Source: UBA1259 sp964453915 (GTDB lineage: Bacteria; Bacillota; Clostridia; Christensenellales; Borkfalkiaceae). From it: DNA of 31,386 nucleotides. The stretch covers positions 1 to 31,386 of the forward strand of contig CAYVPW010000014.1 of assembly GCA_964453915.1 (NCBI GenBank), written 5' to 3'. A model generated the notes under the pieces. It did no database searches, was not told where the DNA came from, and saw only the letters and a list, made by a program, of their open reading frames with translations. This document shows, piece by piece, positions 22,463 through 30,257 of this stretch. How positions within the stretch are numbered: position 1 is the stretch's first letter; every line of letters starts with the position of its first letter. The translations under genes were made by a program, and so were the position numbers.

Positions 22463-23531
22463 TTTTATTCTCCTTTACTGTTAAAAGCACGCTTAAAGTA
22501 GGCAAAATATTTCCCATTATGATAAAGAACACGCTAGCATATTTAATCATTAAAATTTCTACCGAATATACGTATTCTCCCAGCCCCCAAATAAGCCCGA
22601 AAGCCGCTGTGTTTACTATTAGCGGTATAATCCACTTTTTGTTTAACACAAATATTTTAGATAGACAATAAGAACAAAAATAAAGAGGAAGTGAAACGGA
22701 AAACACCGCCGAAATCATTATGCAAAAAATACCTATATAATCGAACCTTCCCACGCTGTTTATTACCGTGGAATATTTTGAAATTTCCGTAAGCGAATAA
22801 CGTTGCCTAAATGCTACGGAAGTGAATATTCCGTAAAAGAAAAACAAAAACATTAAAGAGATAAAACACGCTACCGCATAGGATATGCCTATTTTTATGC
22901 CTGTCTTGTTTTTATAAGAAAAATTTCCTGCAAAAAAAAGCAAATACACTGCGTCTCCATACCAGTTCAATCCCGAAAAACTTGCTTTTAGTATTTTGTT
23001 TGCACCCTGTGCGCCAACGGGCAAAACGGCGGCAAAATCAACGTTGGCAAAAGAAAGCCCTAGTATAAACAAAACGCCTACCAAGGTTATTATCCACATT
23101 ACGTCTGAAACTCTGCCTAAAATTCTTAAATGTTTTAAGCAAAAATAAAAAGAAACAATTATAAACGGGGCAAAGTATAAAATGCTGGGATTATTTAGAT
23201 ATAAACTTAATTCTATATAATCTCTTTGTTCTATAATAGGCAAAAGCGATTTAAGAAAAAAATAGACTGCATATACCGAAAAAACGGTTTTTGCCGCCGT
23301 ATTTCCTAATTGGGATTTTATTAACGAATAATAGTCTTTTTTTGCTCTTTTACAAAAACAAAGCAACAAAAAAAGCGTTAGGCCGTCCGCAAAAAAATTT
23401 ATCACGGCGGAAATCCACATATCTTCGCCTGCAATTCCGGCAAGAACGCTGGGTAGCATAAAAAATTTTATTATCGGCAAAAATGCTATAAAGAAAAAAC
23501 ATATTTGTCTGGTTTTTAATTGATATTCCAC
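22443..23531 (-). CDS. gerB: GerAB/ArcD/ProY family spore germination permease (GerB)
   Basis: B subunit of the germinant receptor, an amino-acid/polyamine transporter-like integral membrane protein thought to bind the germinant. The 362 residues form about ten hydrophobic segments, the normal size for the family. It starts with GTG (23531-23529), preceded by AAAGG, and directly follows gerA with one base between. It overlaps gerC. Gene order gerA-gerB-gerC on the minus strand is the classical tricistronic arrangement. No amino-acid specificity can be inferred. Confidence 0.9.
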   Translation of the reverse strand: MEYQLKTRQICFFFIAFLPIIKFFMLPSVLAGIAGEDMWISAVINFFADGLTLFLLLCFCKRAKKDYYSLIKSQLGNTAAKTVFSVYAVYFFLKSLLPIIEQRDYIELSLYLNNPSILYFAPFIIVSFYFCLKHLRILGRVSDVMWIITLVGVLFILGLSFANVDFAAVLPVGAQGANKILKASFSGLNWYGDAVYLLFFAGNFSYKNKTGIKIGISYAVACFISLMFLFFFYGIFTSVAFRQRYSLTEISKYSTVINSVGRFDYIGIFCIMISAVFSVSLPLYFCSYCLSKIFVLNKKWIIPLIVNTAAFGLIWGLGEYVYSVEILMIKYASVFFIIMGNILPTLSVLLTVKENKNEVPSL

Positions 23532-23532
23532 G

Positions 23533-24972
23533 TTATCCTTTCCTTTTAAAGTTATTTTTAGCTATTACGTTTTTAAGAGATAGCGGTCTGTAAGTTTGTT
23601 CTAATAAAAATCCTTTGTATATTCCGTCTTTAAGGTCTTTTATTATAAGTGGAGAAAAAGGAGCCATAAGCGGAGTAGCATAGTTCTCAAACGAAGTAAG
23701 GTAAATAAGCATAAAACATAAAGAGCAAAGTATTCCGTAAACGCCGACAGATCCCGCCACTATCAAAAAGACGAACCTTATAATAGAAAAAGTGTGTTCT
23801 AATTCCGGAACGGTGTAAAGACAAATTCCGGAAAAGGCTATAATCATAAGAGTAGGGGCGGAGATAATTCCTGCCGTCACCGCCGTTTCACCCAAAACCA
23901 AACCGCCTACGATAGATACTACCATACCGACATATTTTGGCATTCTTACGCTTGCCTCGTTAAGAATTTCAAAAATCATAAGCGTAAAAAACATTTCATA
24001 ACTTGCGGAAAGAGGTATTCCTTTTATGCTATTTACAATCGTAAGTAAAAAACTTAGCGGTATAAGTTGCAAATGAAAAAGTTCCGCACTCACGTAAAAC
24101 GCAGGCAAAAGAATTGCCACCATTATAGAAAATACCCTTAATACCCTTGCAAGCGTGGCACTGTAAGGGGAACTGTAATAGTCGCTGGGGCTTTGTAAGT
24201 CCTCTATTAAAAGATAGGGCAATGTAAGCGCTATGGGAGAGCCGTCTACAAACACGGCAACTCTGCCTTCTAGCATTTTTGCTGCTAAGATATCGGGTTT
24301 TTCCGTGCTGCCGACTTGCCTGAAAAGAGATGTTTTATGCTCGCTTAAAAATTTTGCCACGTAAGAAGAGTCTAAAACCGCATCTATAGAAATAGTGCTG
24401 AGTTTTTTTCTTACCCTTTTTACCAAGTCGTTTTTTACCACACCCTTTAAGTAGCATAAAGAAACGGGTGTTTTAGAGTACTTGCCTATTAAAATTTCTT
24501 CTACTTTAAGGCAGGGCGTTTTTAGCTTTCGCCTAATCATACTAACGTTAACGGCAAGGCTTTCAACAAAACCTTCTCTCGGACCTTTAATTACGGTTGA
24601 AGTAGGCGGCTCGGTAATGGCACGCTTTTCGTATTTGATAAGATTGAATATAAACGCTTCGTTTATACCTTCCGCAATAAGGGCGGTGCAACCGGATACA
24701 ACTTGATTTATTACGTCCGTTAGTGTTTTTACAGTCTTTTTTTCTGCGGATAAAAAAGTTTGTAAAAGAGTGTTTTTGCTTGGTTTTTCCGAAAGTTTAG
24801 ATAGGGGGCGAAGTATAAAGTCGCCGATTTTTTCTTTATCGGTGATGTCTTTTACAAAAACAATTATCGCTTTTATATCGTTTATATTTACGTCTATAAA
24901 TTCTACGTCGTCCGAATCTAAACGAGATTTAATGTAATTTTCGTTTTTAGCAAGGTCAGAAAATATTTTCAT
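23533..24972 (-). CDS. gerA: GerA family spore germination protein (GerA)
   Basis: A subunit of the germinant receptor. The 479 residues consist of a soluble N-terminal domain (about 1-250), with the conserved RAITEPPTSTVIKGPREGF block at 117-135, and a C-terminal part with several transmembrane helices (about 280-440), ending in a short cytoplasmic tail. Length is near that of GerAA/GerKA. The ATG at 24972-24970 has no visible ribosome binding site and a possible sigma-G -10 only five bases away. No better start lies nearby. It heads the gerABC operon, as expected for forespore-specific expression. Confidence 0.92.
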   Translation of the reverse strand: MKIFSDLAKNENYIKSRLDSDDVEFIDVNINDIKAIIVFVKDITDKEKIGDFILRPLSKLSEKPSKNTLLQTFLSAEKKTVKTLTDVINQVVSGCTALIAEGINEAFIFNLIKYEKRAITEPPTSTVIKGPREGFVESLAVNVSMIRRKLKTPCLKVEEILIGKYSKTPVSLCYLKGVVKNDLVKRVRKKLSTISIDAVLDSSYVAKFLSEHKTSLFRQVGSTEKPDILAAKMLEGRVAVFVDGSPIALTLPYLLIEDLQSPSDYYSSPYSATLARVLRVFSIMVAILLPAFYVSAELFHLQLIPLSFLLTIVNSIKGIPLSASYEMFFTLMIFEILNEASVRMPKYVGMVVSIVGGLVLGETAVTAGIISAPTLMIIAFSGICLYTVPELEHTFSIIRFVFLIVAGSVGVYGILCSLCFMLIYLTSFENYATPLMAPFSPLIIKDLKDGIYKGFLLEQTYRPLSLKNVIAKNNFKRKG

Positions 24973-24977
24973 AAATT

Positions 24978-25006
24978 TAGTATTTTTACAAGTTAAAAAA
25001 TTATTC
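24978..25006 (-). promoter_or_regulatory. Candidate sigma-G-type promoter of gerABC
   Basis: On the minus strand GAATA (25006-25002), a 17-base spacer and AATACTA (24984-24978) resemble the forespore sigma-G pattern (GNATR and CATNNTA). The -10 lies only five bases from the gerA ATG, so the transcript would be leaderless; this lowers confidence. Confidence 0.3.
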
Positions 25007-25020
25007 CGAAAAAAAGCGCG

Positions 25021-25052
25021 AAAAAAGCCGCCCGATTGTATTGTCGGGCGGC
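25021..25052 (-). terminator. Intrinsic terminator after the 25059-25607 gene
   Basis: GCCGCCCGA (minus strand 25052-25044) pairs perfectly with TCGGGCGGC (25035-25027) around an 8-base loop and is followed on the minus strand by six T (25026-25021). It separates the unknown membrane protein gene from gerA. Confidence 0.85.
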
Positions 25053-25058
25053 TTTATG

Positions 25059-25607
25059 CTAAGCATCGGGATTATTCTTTGCTTTTAAATACGGCAAAAT
25101 GCCGTGATATAACAACCTTGCCAGCGTTTCCGCATCGGATTCCGTTATCTCTTGCGGGAATAATTTAAGCACGTCAAGTATATCTTGATATAAATTTTCC
25201 CCGTTTAAGGCGGATATGTTTTTCATAATTTTTTGTGCTATATCTTTGGCAACACTATCTTTTACACTTACCGAAATTATTTCTTTTATAATTGTAAATA
25301 TAGGCTCTTTATCGAGTTTGCCGCTTTTTAAATTCTTTATAAAAGCAAAAACTCCAAGCCCTAAAGAGCCGCAAACAAGTCCCATAGAAATAGTTTCTTT
25401 GCCAAAACGAAAGTTGTTTCCGCTTTTTATAACTTCGTAAACGGTATAAAACGCAATTCCTATTACAAAGCATATTCCGTAAAAGCGTGAAAACTTTTCG
25501 GGCGCAAACTCTGTAATAAAAAAATATACCGTTCCTATCAACGTTCCTATTAGTAAAGACGGTAAGCCGTAAGTTAAAAAGGGCAAGAAAAAATCGATAT
25601 AAGTCAT
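25059..25607 (-). CDS. Unknown membrane protein next to gerABC and sigK
   Basis: I do not recognise this 182-residue protein. It has three likely transmembrane helices (about 8-30, 42-60 and 72-90) and then a soluble, helix-prone C-terminal half (about 95-182) with many Lys, Glu and Asp residues. A good ribosome site (AAGGAAGGAG) precedes the ATG, and a strong terminator follows, so it looks like a genuine gene. It lies between gerABC and the divergent sigK gene, which suggests a spore-related role, but that rests only on position. A short possible ORF ends immediately upstream of its ribosome site. Confidence 0.7.
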   Translation of the reverse strand: MTYIDFFLPFLTYGLPSLLIGTLIGTVYFFITEFAPEKFSRFYGICFVIGIAFYTVYEVIKSGNNFRFGKETISMGLVCGSLGLGVFAFIKNLKSGKLDKEPIFTIIKEIISVSVKDSVAKDIAQKIMKNISALNGENLYQDILDVLKLFPQEITESDAETLARLLYHGILPYLKAKNNPDA

Positions 25608-25619
25608 AAACTCCTTCCT

Positions 25620-25715
25620 TTAAGGATCATTATCCGATAGACTACCATCTACTGCGTGAAAGCCTTGCAAACGCTTATAATATTCGTTAAATCTAAGGCA
25701 TAAATAAACGTAAAT
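25620..25715 (-). CDS. Possible 31-codon small ORF with ATT start and perfect Shine-Dalgarno
   Basis: The minus strand carries AAAGGAGGTG (25730-25721), an exact complement of the canonical 16S 3' end. At a 7-base spacing lies ATT (25715-25713), opening 31 codons that include FNEYYKRLQGFHAVDG. The frame stops with TAA (25622-25620), right at the ribosome site of the next gene. No ATG, GTG or TTG start lies at a suitable spacing. ATT is a rare initiator, so this may be a real small gene, a leader ORF coupled to the downstream gene, or chance. Confidence 0.3.
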   Translation of the reverse strand: MYVYLCLRFNEYYKRLQGFHAVDGSLSDNDP

Positions 25716-25875
25716 ATCGGCACCTCCTTTAGTAAATTTTTCCAAACGCCGTGATAAGAATAGTACCGTAAAAAGAAATATTCAATAGGTATATGACAAA
25801 AAGGACTTGCTTTTTATAATTTTTAGCGGCGGTTCTTTCATAATATTTACAAGCGAAAAAATAAAAGGAGCAAAA

Positions 25876-26577
25876 ATGTTTTTAGAATTTTTATCTTATT
25901 TGGCAGGGAAAATAATATTTTTTACGGGAAGCGTTTTTAACGGTTCTTCTTACCCTAAACCTCTATCGGCAGAAGAAGAAAAAGAAGCCATAAAACGAAT
26001 GAGAGCAGGGGATAAAGATGCGAAAGATATGCTTATAAACCACAATATGCGCTTGGTGGCTCACATTGTAAAAAAGTATAACGGGGCGGCGGAAACGGAC
26101 GATTTAATAAGCGTTGGCAGCATAGGGCTTATAAAGGCTATAAACAGTTTTAGCGAAGAAAAAGGAACGGCGCTTGCGACGTATACGGCAAGATGTATAG
26201 AAAATGAAATTCTTATGCTTTTAAGGGCAAACAAAAAGCATAAAAACGACGTTTCTCTAAACGACCCAGTAGGAAGCGACAAAGACGGCAACGAACTTAC
26301 TTTTATGGACCTGTTAAGCGAGAAAGAAGACGTTGTTTTTGCAAAAGTGGATAAAGATATAGAAAAAGAAAAATTTATGCAGTTTATAAAAAGAACGCTT
26401 ACAAAAAGAGAGTACACCGTTATCTGTTTAAGGTACGGGCTATTCGGCGGAAGAAATTATGCGCAGAGAGAAGTTGCAAAATTACTAAAAATTTCTAGGT
26501 CTTACATATCGAGAATAGAAAAGAAGGCGATAGAAAAGTTAAAAGAATCGGTTAAAAAAGGGGATTTTTATTGCTAA
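25876..26577 (+). CDS. sigK: RNA polymerase sporulation sigma factor SigK with pro-sequence
   Basis: Late mother-cell sigma factor directing coat and lysis genes. The 233-residue protein has the sigma-70 region 2 signature NHNMRLVAHIVKKYN, DDLISVGSIGLIKAI, the ATYTARCIENEILM segment (-10 recognition) and a C-terminal region 4 helix-turn-helix (YAQREVAKLLKISRSYISRIEKK). It matches B. subtilis sigma-K closely. A hydrophobic N-terminal stretch (about residues 2-22) looks like the pro-sequence removed by SpoIVFB. The reading frame is uninterrupted, so no skin element is present. ATG 25876 has AAAGGAG upstream; the frame extends to 25807 but without a ribosome site. It is divergent from the minus-strand gene at 25059-25607. 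Confidence 0.93.
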   Translation: MFLEFLSYLAGKIIFFTGSVFNGSSYPKPLSAEEEKEAIKRMRAGDKDAKDMLINHNMRLVAHIVKKYNGAAETDDLISVGSIGLIKAINSFSEEKGTALATYTARCIENEILMLLRANKKHKNDVSLNDPVGSDKDGNELTFMDLLSEKEDVVFAKVDKDIEKEKFMQFIKRTLTKREYTVICLRYGLFGGRNYAQREVAKLLKISRSYISRIEKKAIEKLKESVKKGDFYC

Positions 26578-26599
26578 ACGGTCTTTAATGTGTTAAAAT
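26571..26599 (+). promoter_or_regulatory. Predicted promoter of the hydrogenase regulator/SDR/thyA-folA cluster
   Basis: TTGCTA (26571-26576), a 17-base spacer and TAAAAT (26594-26599) with an extended TGT. The -35 overlaps the end of sigK. This would give the following genes vegetative expression apart from sigK. Confidence 0.5.
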
Positions 26600-26619
26600 A
26601 ACTTAAAAGGAAAATAGAT

Positions 26620-26862
26620 ATGGAAAATAAATTAGCAGTAGTAGCCATAATCGTTAACAATCCCGATTCGGTGGAAAGAGTAAACGCACTTTTGCACGAT
26701 TTTAGGGAAGGAATTATAGGAAGACTAGGAGTTCCTTATAAAGAAAGAAAAATCGCCGTGATAAGCATTGTTATGGACGCTTCCGCGCAAACGATAAACA
26801 GTTTATCCGGAAAATTAGGAATGATAGACGGCGTAAGCAGTAAGGTTTTAACTACTAAGTAA
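26620..26862 (+). CDS. TM1266-family iron-only hydrogenase system regulator
   Basis: An 80-residue ACT-like protein of the TM1266 family. Members are found beside [FeFe]-hydrogenase maturation genes in anaerobes and are called putative regulators of the hydrogenase system; the molecular role is not settled. The pattern LAVVAIIVNNPDSVERVNALLHDF, with the GRLGVPY region and the IVMDA segment, is typical, and the length is complete. No hydrogenase or maturation gene (hydE, hydF, hydG) lies in the window. An AAAAGGA site precedes the ATG. The next gene starts one base after its stop, implying one transcript. Confidence 0.88.
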   Translation: MENKLAVVAIIVNNPDSVERVNALLHDFREGIIGRLGVPYKERKIAVISIVMDASAQTINSLSGKLGMIDGVSSKVLTTK

Positions 26863-26863
26863 T

Positions 26864-27655
26864 ATGAAAGATTTCACGTTTATAAGCGGTGCAACCGGCG
26901 GTATAGGGAAGGCGTTTTGCGTTTCTTCCGTAAAAAGGGGATATAATCTGTTTTTAACGGGGCGTTCGCAAGAAAAATTAGAAAAGTTAAAAAGCGAGCT
27001 TTCTTTAATAAATCCCAACGTGCAAATTTATATTTGTTCGTGTGATTTAACCAGTGAAGAGAGCAGAAAAAACCTGTTAAAGGTAGTAGACGATAACGGG
27101 ATAAAAATAGAACGCATACTAAACGTTGCGGGGGTTGACACGCAAAAAGCCTTTTTAGATTATACAAACGAAAAGGTTTTGTTTCAGATAGAAGTAAACA
27201 TAGAAGCAACCGTATCTTTAACGTGGGAACTTTTGCAACGCCGTGCAAGCAGTATAGAGATTTTAGCGATAAGCAGTATGAGCGGGGTTTCACCTATGCC
27301 GTATTTTGCTTTGTATTCAGCAACAAAGTGTGCGCTTACCAACTTTTTTACTTCTTTACATTACGAGTTAAAAAAACAAAACGCAAAAGTGACCGTAATT
27401 TTGCCGGGTGGCGTTTATACTAGGCCCGATATTGTTGAAGATATAAAAAATCAGGGATTGTGGGGGAAACTTTCTTCTAAAAAACCGGAATTTGTGGCGG
27501 AAAAATCGCTTAAAGCACTTTCTAAAAATAAGATAAAATACATACCCGGATTTTTTAACAAGTTGCTTAATTTTTTAATGAAGATAGCACCTAAAAAAAT
27601 AGTTCTCTCTTTTATAGCGAGAAGATGGAAAAATATAAATAAAGACGCATTTTAA
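26864..27655 (+). CDS. Short-chain dehydrogenase/reductase of unknown substrate
   Basis: A 263-residue SDR. The cofactor loop SGATGGIG (8-15), the NVAG motif, Ser in SSMSG, and Tyr/Lys in YSATKCAL are all present, so it should be catalytically competent. The C-terminal 35 residues are rich in hydrophobic and basic side chains (FFNKLLNFLMKIAPKK), suggesting loose membrane association, as in some lipid- or ketoacyl-related SDR proteins. Substrate unknown. It starts one base after the stop of the TM1266-family gene, without a strong ribosome site of its own, so translation may be coupled. Confidence 0.82.
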   Translation: MKDFTFISGATGGIGKAFCVSSVKRGYNLFLTGRSQEKLEKLKSELSLINPNVQIYICSCDLTSEESRKNLLKVVDDNGIKIERILNVAGVDTQKAFLDYTNEKVLFQIEVNIEATVSLTWELLQRRASSIEILAISSMSGVSPMPYFALYSATKCALTNFFTSLHYELKKQNAKVTVILPGGVYTRPDIVEDIKNQGLWGKLSSKKPEFVAEKSLKALSKNKIKYIPGFFNKLLNFLMKIAPKKIVLSFIARRWKNINKDAF

Positions 27656-27676
27656 AAACTTACAAGGGGAAAACCA

Positions 27677-28507
27677 ATGAGTTTAGCAGATAAAATTTTT
27701 ATTCAAAATTGCACTGATATTATAGAGAACGGTTTTAGCGATAAAGATTTGCACGTTCGCCCGCACTGGGCAGACGGCACGCCCGCACATACCGTTAAAA
27801 AGTTTTGTATCGTAAACAGATACGATTTAACGAAAGAATTCCCGATTATAACTTTAAGGCGTACGGCGTTTAAGTCTGCGGTGGACGAGATTTTGTGGAT
27901 TTGGCAAAAAAAGAGCAATAACGTAAAAGACCTTAACTCTCATATTTGGGATAGTTGGGCGGACGAAACGGGCTCTATCGGCAAAGCATACGGCTATCAA
28001 CTTGCACAAAAGCATAAGTATAAAGAGGGTGAGTTTGACCAAGTTGACAGGGTTTTGTTTGATTTAAAAAACAACCCGTCTTCCAGAAGGATAATGACAA
28101 ATATTTATACCTTTCAAGATTTGCACGAAATGCACTTATATCCCTGTGCTTATTCTATGACGTTTAACGTTTCCGGAAACGTGCTTAACGGTATATTGAA
28201 TCAACGAAGCAACGACGTTGCCGTGGCAAACAACTGGAACGTTGTTCAATATTCCGTTTTATTGATGATGCTTGCGCAGGTGTCCGGCTTAAAAGCGGGG
28301 GAATTAGTTCACGTTATAGCTGATGCACACATATACGATAGGCATATACCCGTAATAAAAAAGATGATGCAAAATCCGCAGTTTGAAGCGCCTAAACTTA
28401 TTATAAATCCTGACGTGAAAGATTTTTACAAATTTACGGTTGACGATTTTGTTTTAGAAAATTATCAATATAATAAAATAGATGAAAAGTTTGAGGTGGC
28501 TATATAA
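27677..28507 (+). CDS. thyA: Thymidylate synthase (ThyA)
   Basis: Converts dUMP to dTMP with methylene-tetrahydrofolate, producing dihydrofolate for the next gene. The 276-residue protein has the active-site cysteine (Cys157 in MHLYPCAYSM), the QRSND phosphate-binding segment, and the IADAHIYDRHIP block that binds the nucleotide. The usual LGLPFN stretch after QRS-D is replaced by AVANNWN, a pattern I associate with a Gram-positive/phage-type subgroup. An AAGGGGA site precedes the ATG. The stop codon overlaps the folA start by one base (TAATG). Confidence 0.95.
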   Translation: MSLADKIFIQNCTDIIENGFSDKDLHVRPHWADGTPAHTVKKFCIVNRYDLTKEFPIITLRRTAFKSAVDEILWIWQKKSNNVKDLNSHIWDSWADETGSIGKAYGYQLAQKHKYKEGEFDQVDRVLFDLKNNPSSRRIMTNIYTFQDLHEMHLYPCAYSMTFNVSGNVLNGILNQRSNDVAVANNWNVVQYSVLLMMLAQVSGLKAGELVHVIADAHIYDRHIPVIKKMMQNPQFEAPKLIINPDVKDFYKFTVDDFVLENYQYNKIDEKFEVAI

Positions 28508-29010
28508 TGAAGGCGATTGTTGCGGTAGATAAAAAATGGGGTATAGGCAAAAAGAACGGTTTGCTTTTTGAGCTACCCGAAGATATGAAATTTTTTAGAA
28601 AAACTACTCTTAATAAAGTGGTTATAATGGGTTCTAACACCCTTAAATCCTTTCCTAACGGCAATCCGCTAAAAAATAGAACGAACGTTGTGTTGTTTCC
28701 GGGCGGGGAAAAGAGAGAAGACTGTATTATAGTAGGTAGTATGGAAGAACTAAAACAAACGCTTAAAAATTATCCGCAAGAAGAAATTTTCGTAATAGGC
28801 GGGGCAATGTTTTATAAAACTATGTTGCCGTACTGCTCCGAAGTTTTTGTCACGAAAGTTGATGCCGACGGAGAGGCAGAGGTTTTTTACGAAAATTTGG
28901 ATCAAAAGAAAGAATGGTCTTGCGTGTATGAAAGCGAAAACATAGAAACAAACGGTTATTCCATAAAGTTTACGACGTATAAAAATTCAGACGTAAAAGA
29001 GTTTATTTAA
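28507..29010 (+). CDS. folA: Dihydrofolate reductase (FolA/DfrA)
   Basis: Reduces dihydrofolate to tetrahydrofolate with NADPH, recycling the product of ThyA. The 167-residue protein has the WGIGKKNGLLF N-terminal segment, the catalytic Asp26 in ELPEDMKFF, the NADPH-binding VIMGSNTLKSF block and the VIGGAMFY motif. Length is normal. Its ATG overlaps the thyA stop codon by one base, showing tight translational coupling. A bidirectional terminator follows at 29034-29067. Confidence 0.95.
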   Translation: MKAIVAVDKKWGIGKKNGLLFELPEDMKFFRKTTLNKVVIMGSNTLKSFPNGNPLKNRTNVVLFPGGEKREDCIIVGSMEELKQTLKNYPQEEIFVIGGAMFYKTMLPYCSEVFVTKVDADGEAEVFYENLDQKKEWSCVYESENIETNGYSIKFTTYKNSDVKEFI

Positions 29011-29033
29011 TTGCGTTGATTTAAGGCAAAATA

Positions 29034-29067
29034 AAAAAGCAGTAAGAAAATTTTCTTACTGCTTTTT
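29034..29067. terminator. Bidirectional terminator between folA and serA
   Basis: AAAAAGCAGTAAGAAAA (29034-29050) is the exact reverse complement of 29051-29067. Its A and T runs on both flanks allow it to end both the plus-strand thyA-folA transcript and the minus-strand serC-serA transcript. Confidence 0.85.
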
Positions 29068-29087
29068 GTTTTGATTTTTTATTGTTT

Positions 29088-30257
29088 TTAGTCTTTGATA
29101 TATCTAACTTTAATAATGCCGTCTATTTTAGAAATATCTTCTAACACTTTTTGATTAACGTCGCTTTCAACGTCTAGCATCGTTACGGCGTATTCTCCGC
29201 GAGATTGATTTGAAAGGTTGTTAATGTTTATATTGTCGTTGCCTAAAACACCCGTAATTTGAGCCAAAAGGTTAGCAACGTTTTTATGTAAAACAACTAA
29301 TCTTACGGAAGTGGTTCTAGGCATAGAACAGTTAGGATAGTTTACGGAATTTACTATATTTCCGTTTTCTATATAGTCCACTAACTGTTTTGCCGCCATT
29401 ACGGCACAGTTGTCTTCCGCTTCCGGAGTGGAAGCCCCTAAGTGTGGGATACAAACTATATTGTTTACACCTATAAGTTCGTCCGCAGGGAAATCTACAA
29501 CGTATCTACTTACTTTTCCGCTTTCGGTTGCCGCAATAATATCGTTATTGTCAACCAACTCTCCTCTTGCACAGTTGATTAAAACAACGCCGTCTTTCAT
29601 TTTTTCTATAGCAGTTTTGTTTATAAAGCCCTTGTTTTGCGCAGGGATATAGGGGATATGTATAGTGATATAATCGCAGTTTGCAAAAATATCGTCTAAT
29701 TCTTTTACTACCTTAACTTTTCTGGAAAGTTTTAACGCTGCGTTAACGGAAAGGAACGGGTCGTAGCCTAAAACTTGCATATTCAATTCTATAGCGGCGT
29801 TTGCAACGTTTGCGCCTATTGCGCCCAAACCTATTACGCCGAGTTTTTTACCTTGAATTTCTCCGCCGACAAAGTTAGATTTGCCTTTTTCTACAAGTTT
29901 GCCTACTTCTTCTCCCTTGCCTTTTAGAGTATCTACAAACTTAATTGCGTCAACTATTTTTCTAGAACCAAGTAAAAGCGCTGCTATTACTAATTCTTTA
30001 ACTGCGTTTGCATTTGCGCCCGGAGTGTTAAAAACAACCACGCCTTGTTTTGCGTACTCTTCTACGGGAATATTATTAGTGCCTGCGCCAGCTCTTGCAA
30101 CGGCAACGGTATTTTTATCTAAAACATAGTCGTGCATTTTAAAGGAACGCAAAATAATTCCGATAGGAGATACGGCGTCGTTAGAAACGTTGTAATTATC
30201 GTTAAACACGTCGTTTATTACGGGGCTGATAGAATTAAGAGTCAATATATTGTTCAT
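29088..30257 (-). CDS. serA: D-3-phosphoglycerate dehydrogenase with ACT domain (SerA)
   Basis: First step of serine synthesis: 3-phosphoglycerate to 3-phosphohydroxypyruvate with NAD. The 389-residue protein has the NAD motif GLGAIG (143-148), the active-site residues Arg231 (CARGELVD), Glu260 (DFPADE) and His272 (PHLGAST), and a C-terminal ACT domain (about 317-389) expected to sense serine. It is the short form lacking the extra ASB domain of some PHGDH proteins. The ATG overlaps the serC stop codon by one base. It ends at the bidirectional terminator 29034-29067. Confidence 0.93.
   Translation of the reverse strand: MNNILTLNSISPVINDVFNDNYNVSNDAVSPIGIILRSFKMHDYVLDKNTVAVARAGAGTNNIPVEEYAKQGVVVFNTPGANANAVKELVIAALLLGSRKIVDAIKFVDTLKGKGEEVGKLVEKGKSNFVGGEIQGKKLGVIGLGAIGANVANAAIELNMQVLGYDPFLSVNAALKLSRKVKVVKELDDIFANCDYITIHIPYIPAQNKGFINKTAIEKMKDGVVLINCARGELVDNNDIIAATESGKVSRYVVDFPADELIGVNNIVCIPHLGASTPEAEDNCAVMAAKQLVDYIENGNIVNSVNYPNCSMPRTTSVRLVVLHKNVANLLAQITGVLGNDNININNLSNQSRGEYAVTMLDVESDVNQKVLEDISKIDGIIKVRYIKD

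Noticed and set aside
25839..25847. CATAATATT before sigK as a sigma-E or sigma-K -10.
   Set aside because: The matching -35 element is not at a suitable distance, so the match to the short consensus is not convincing.
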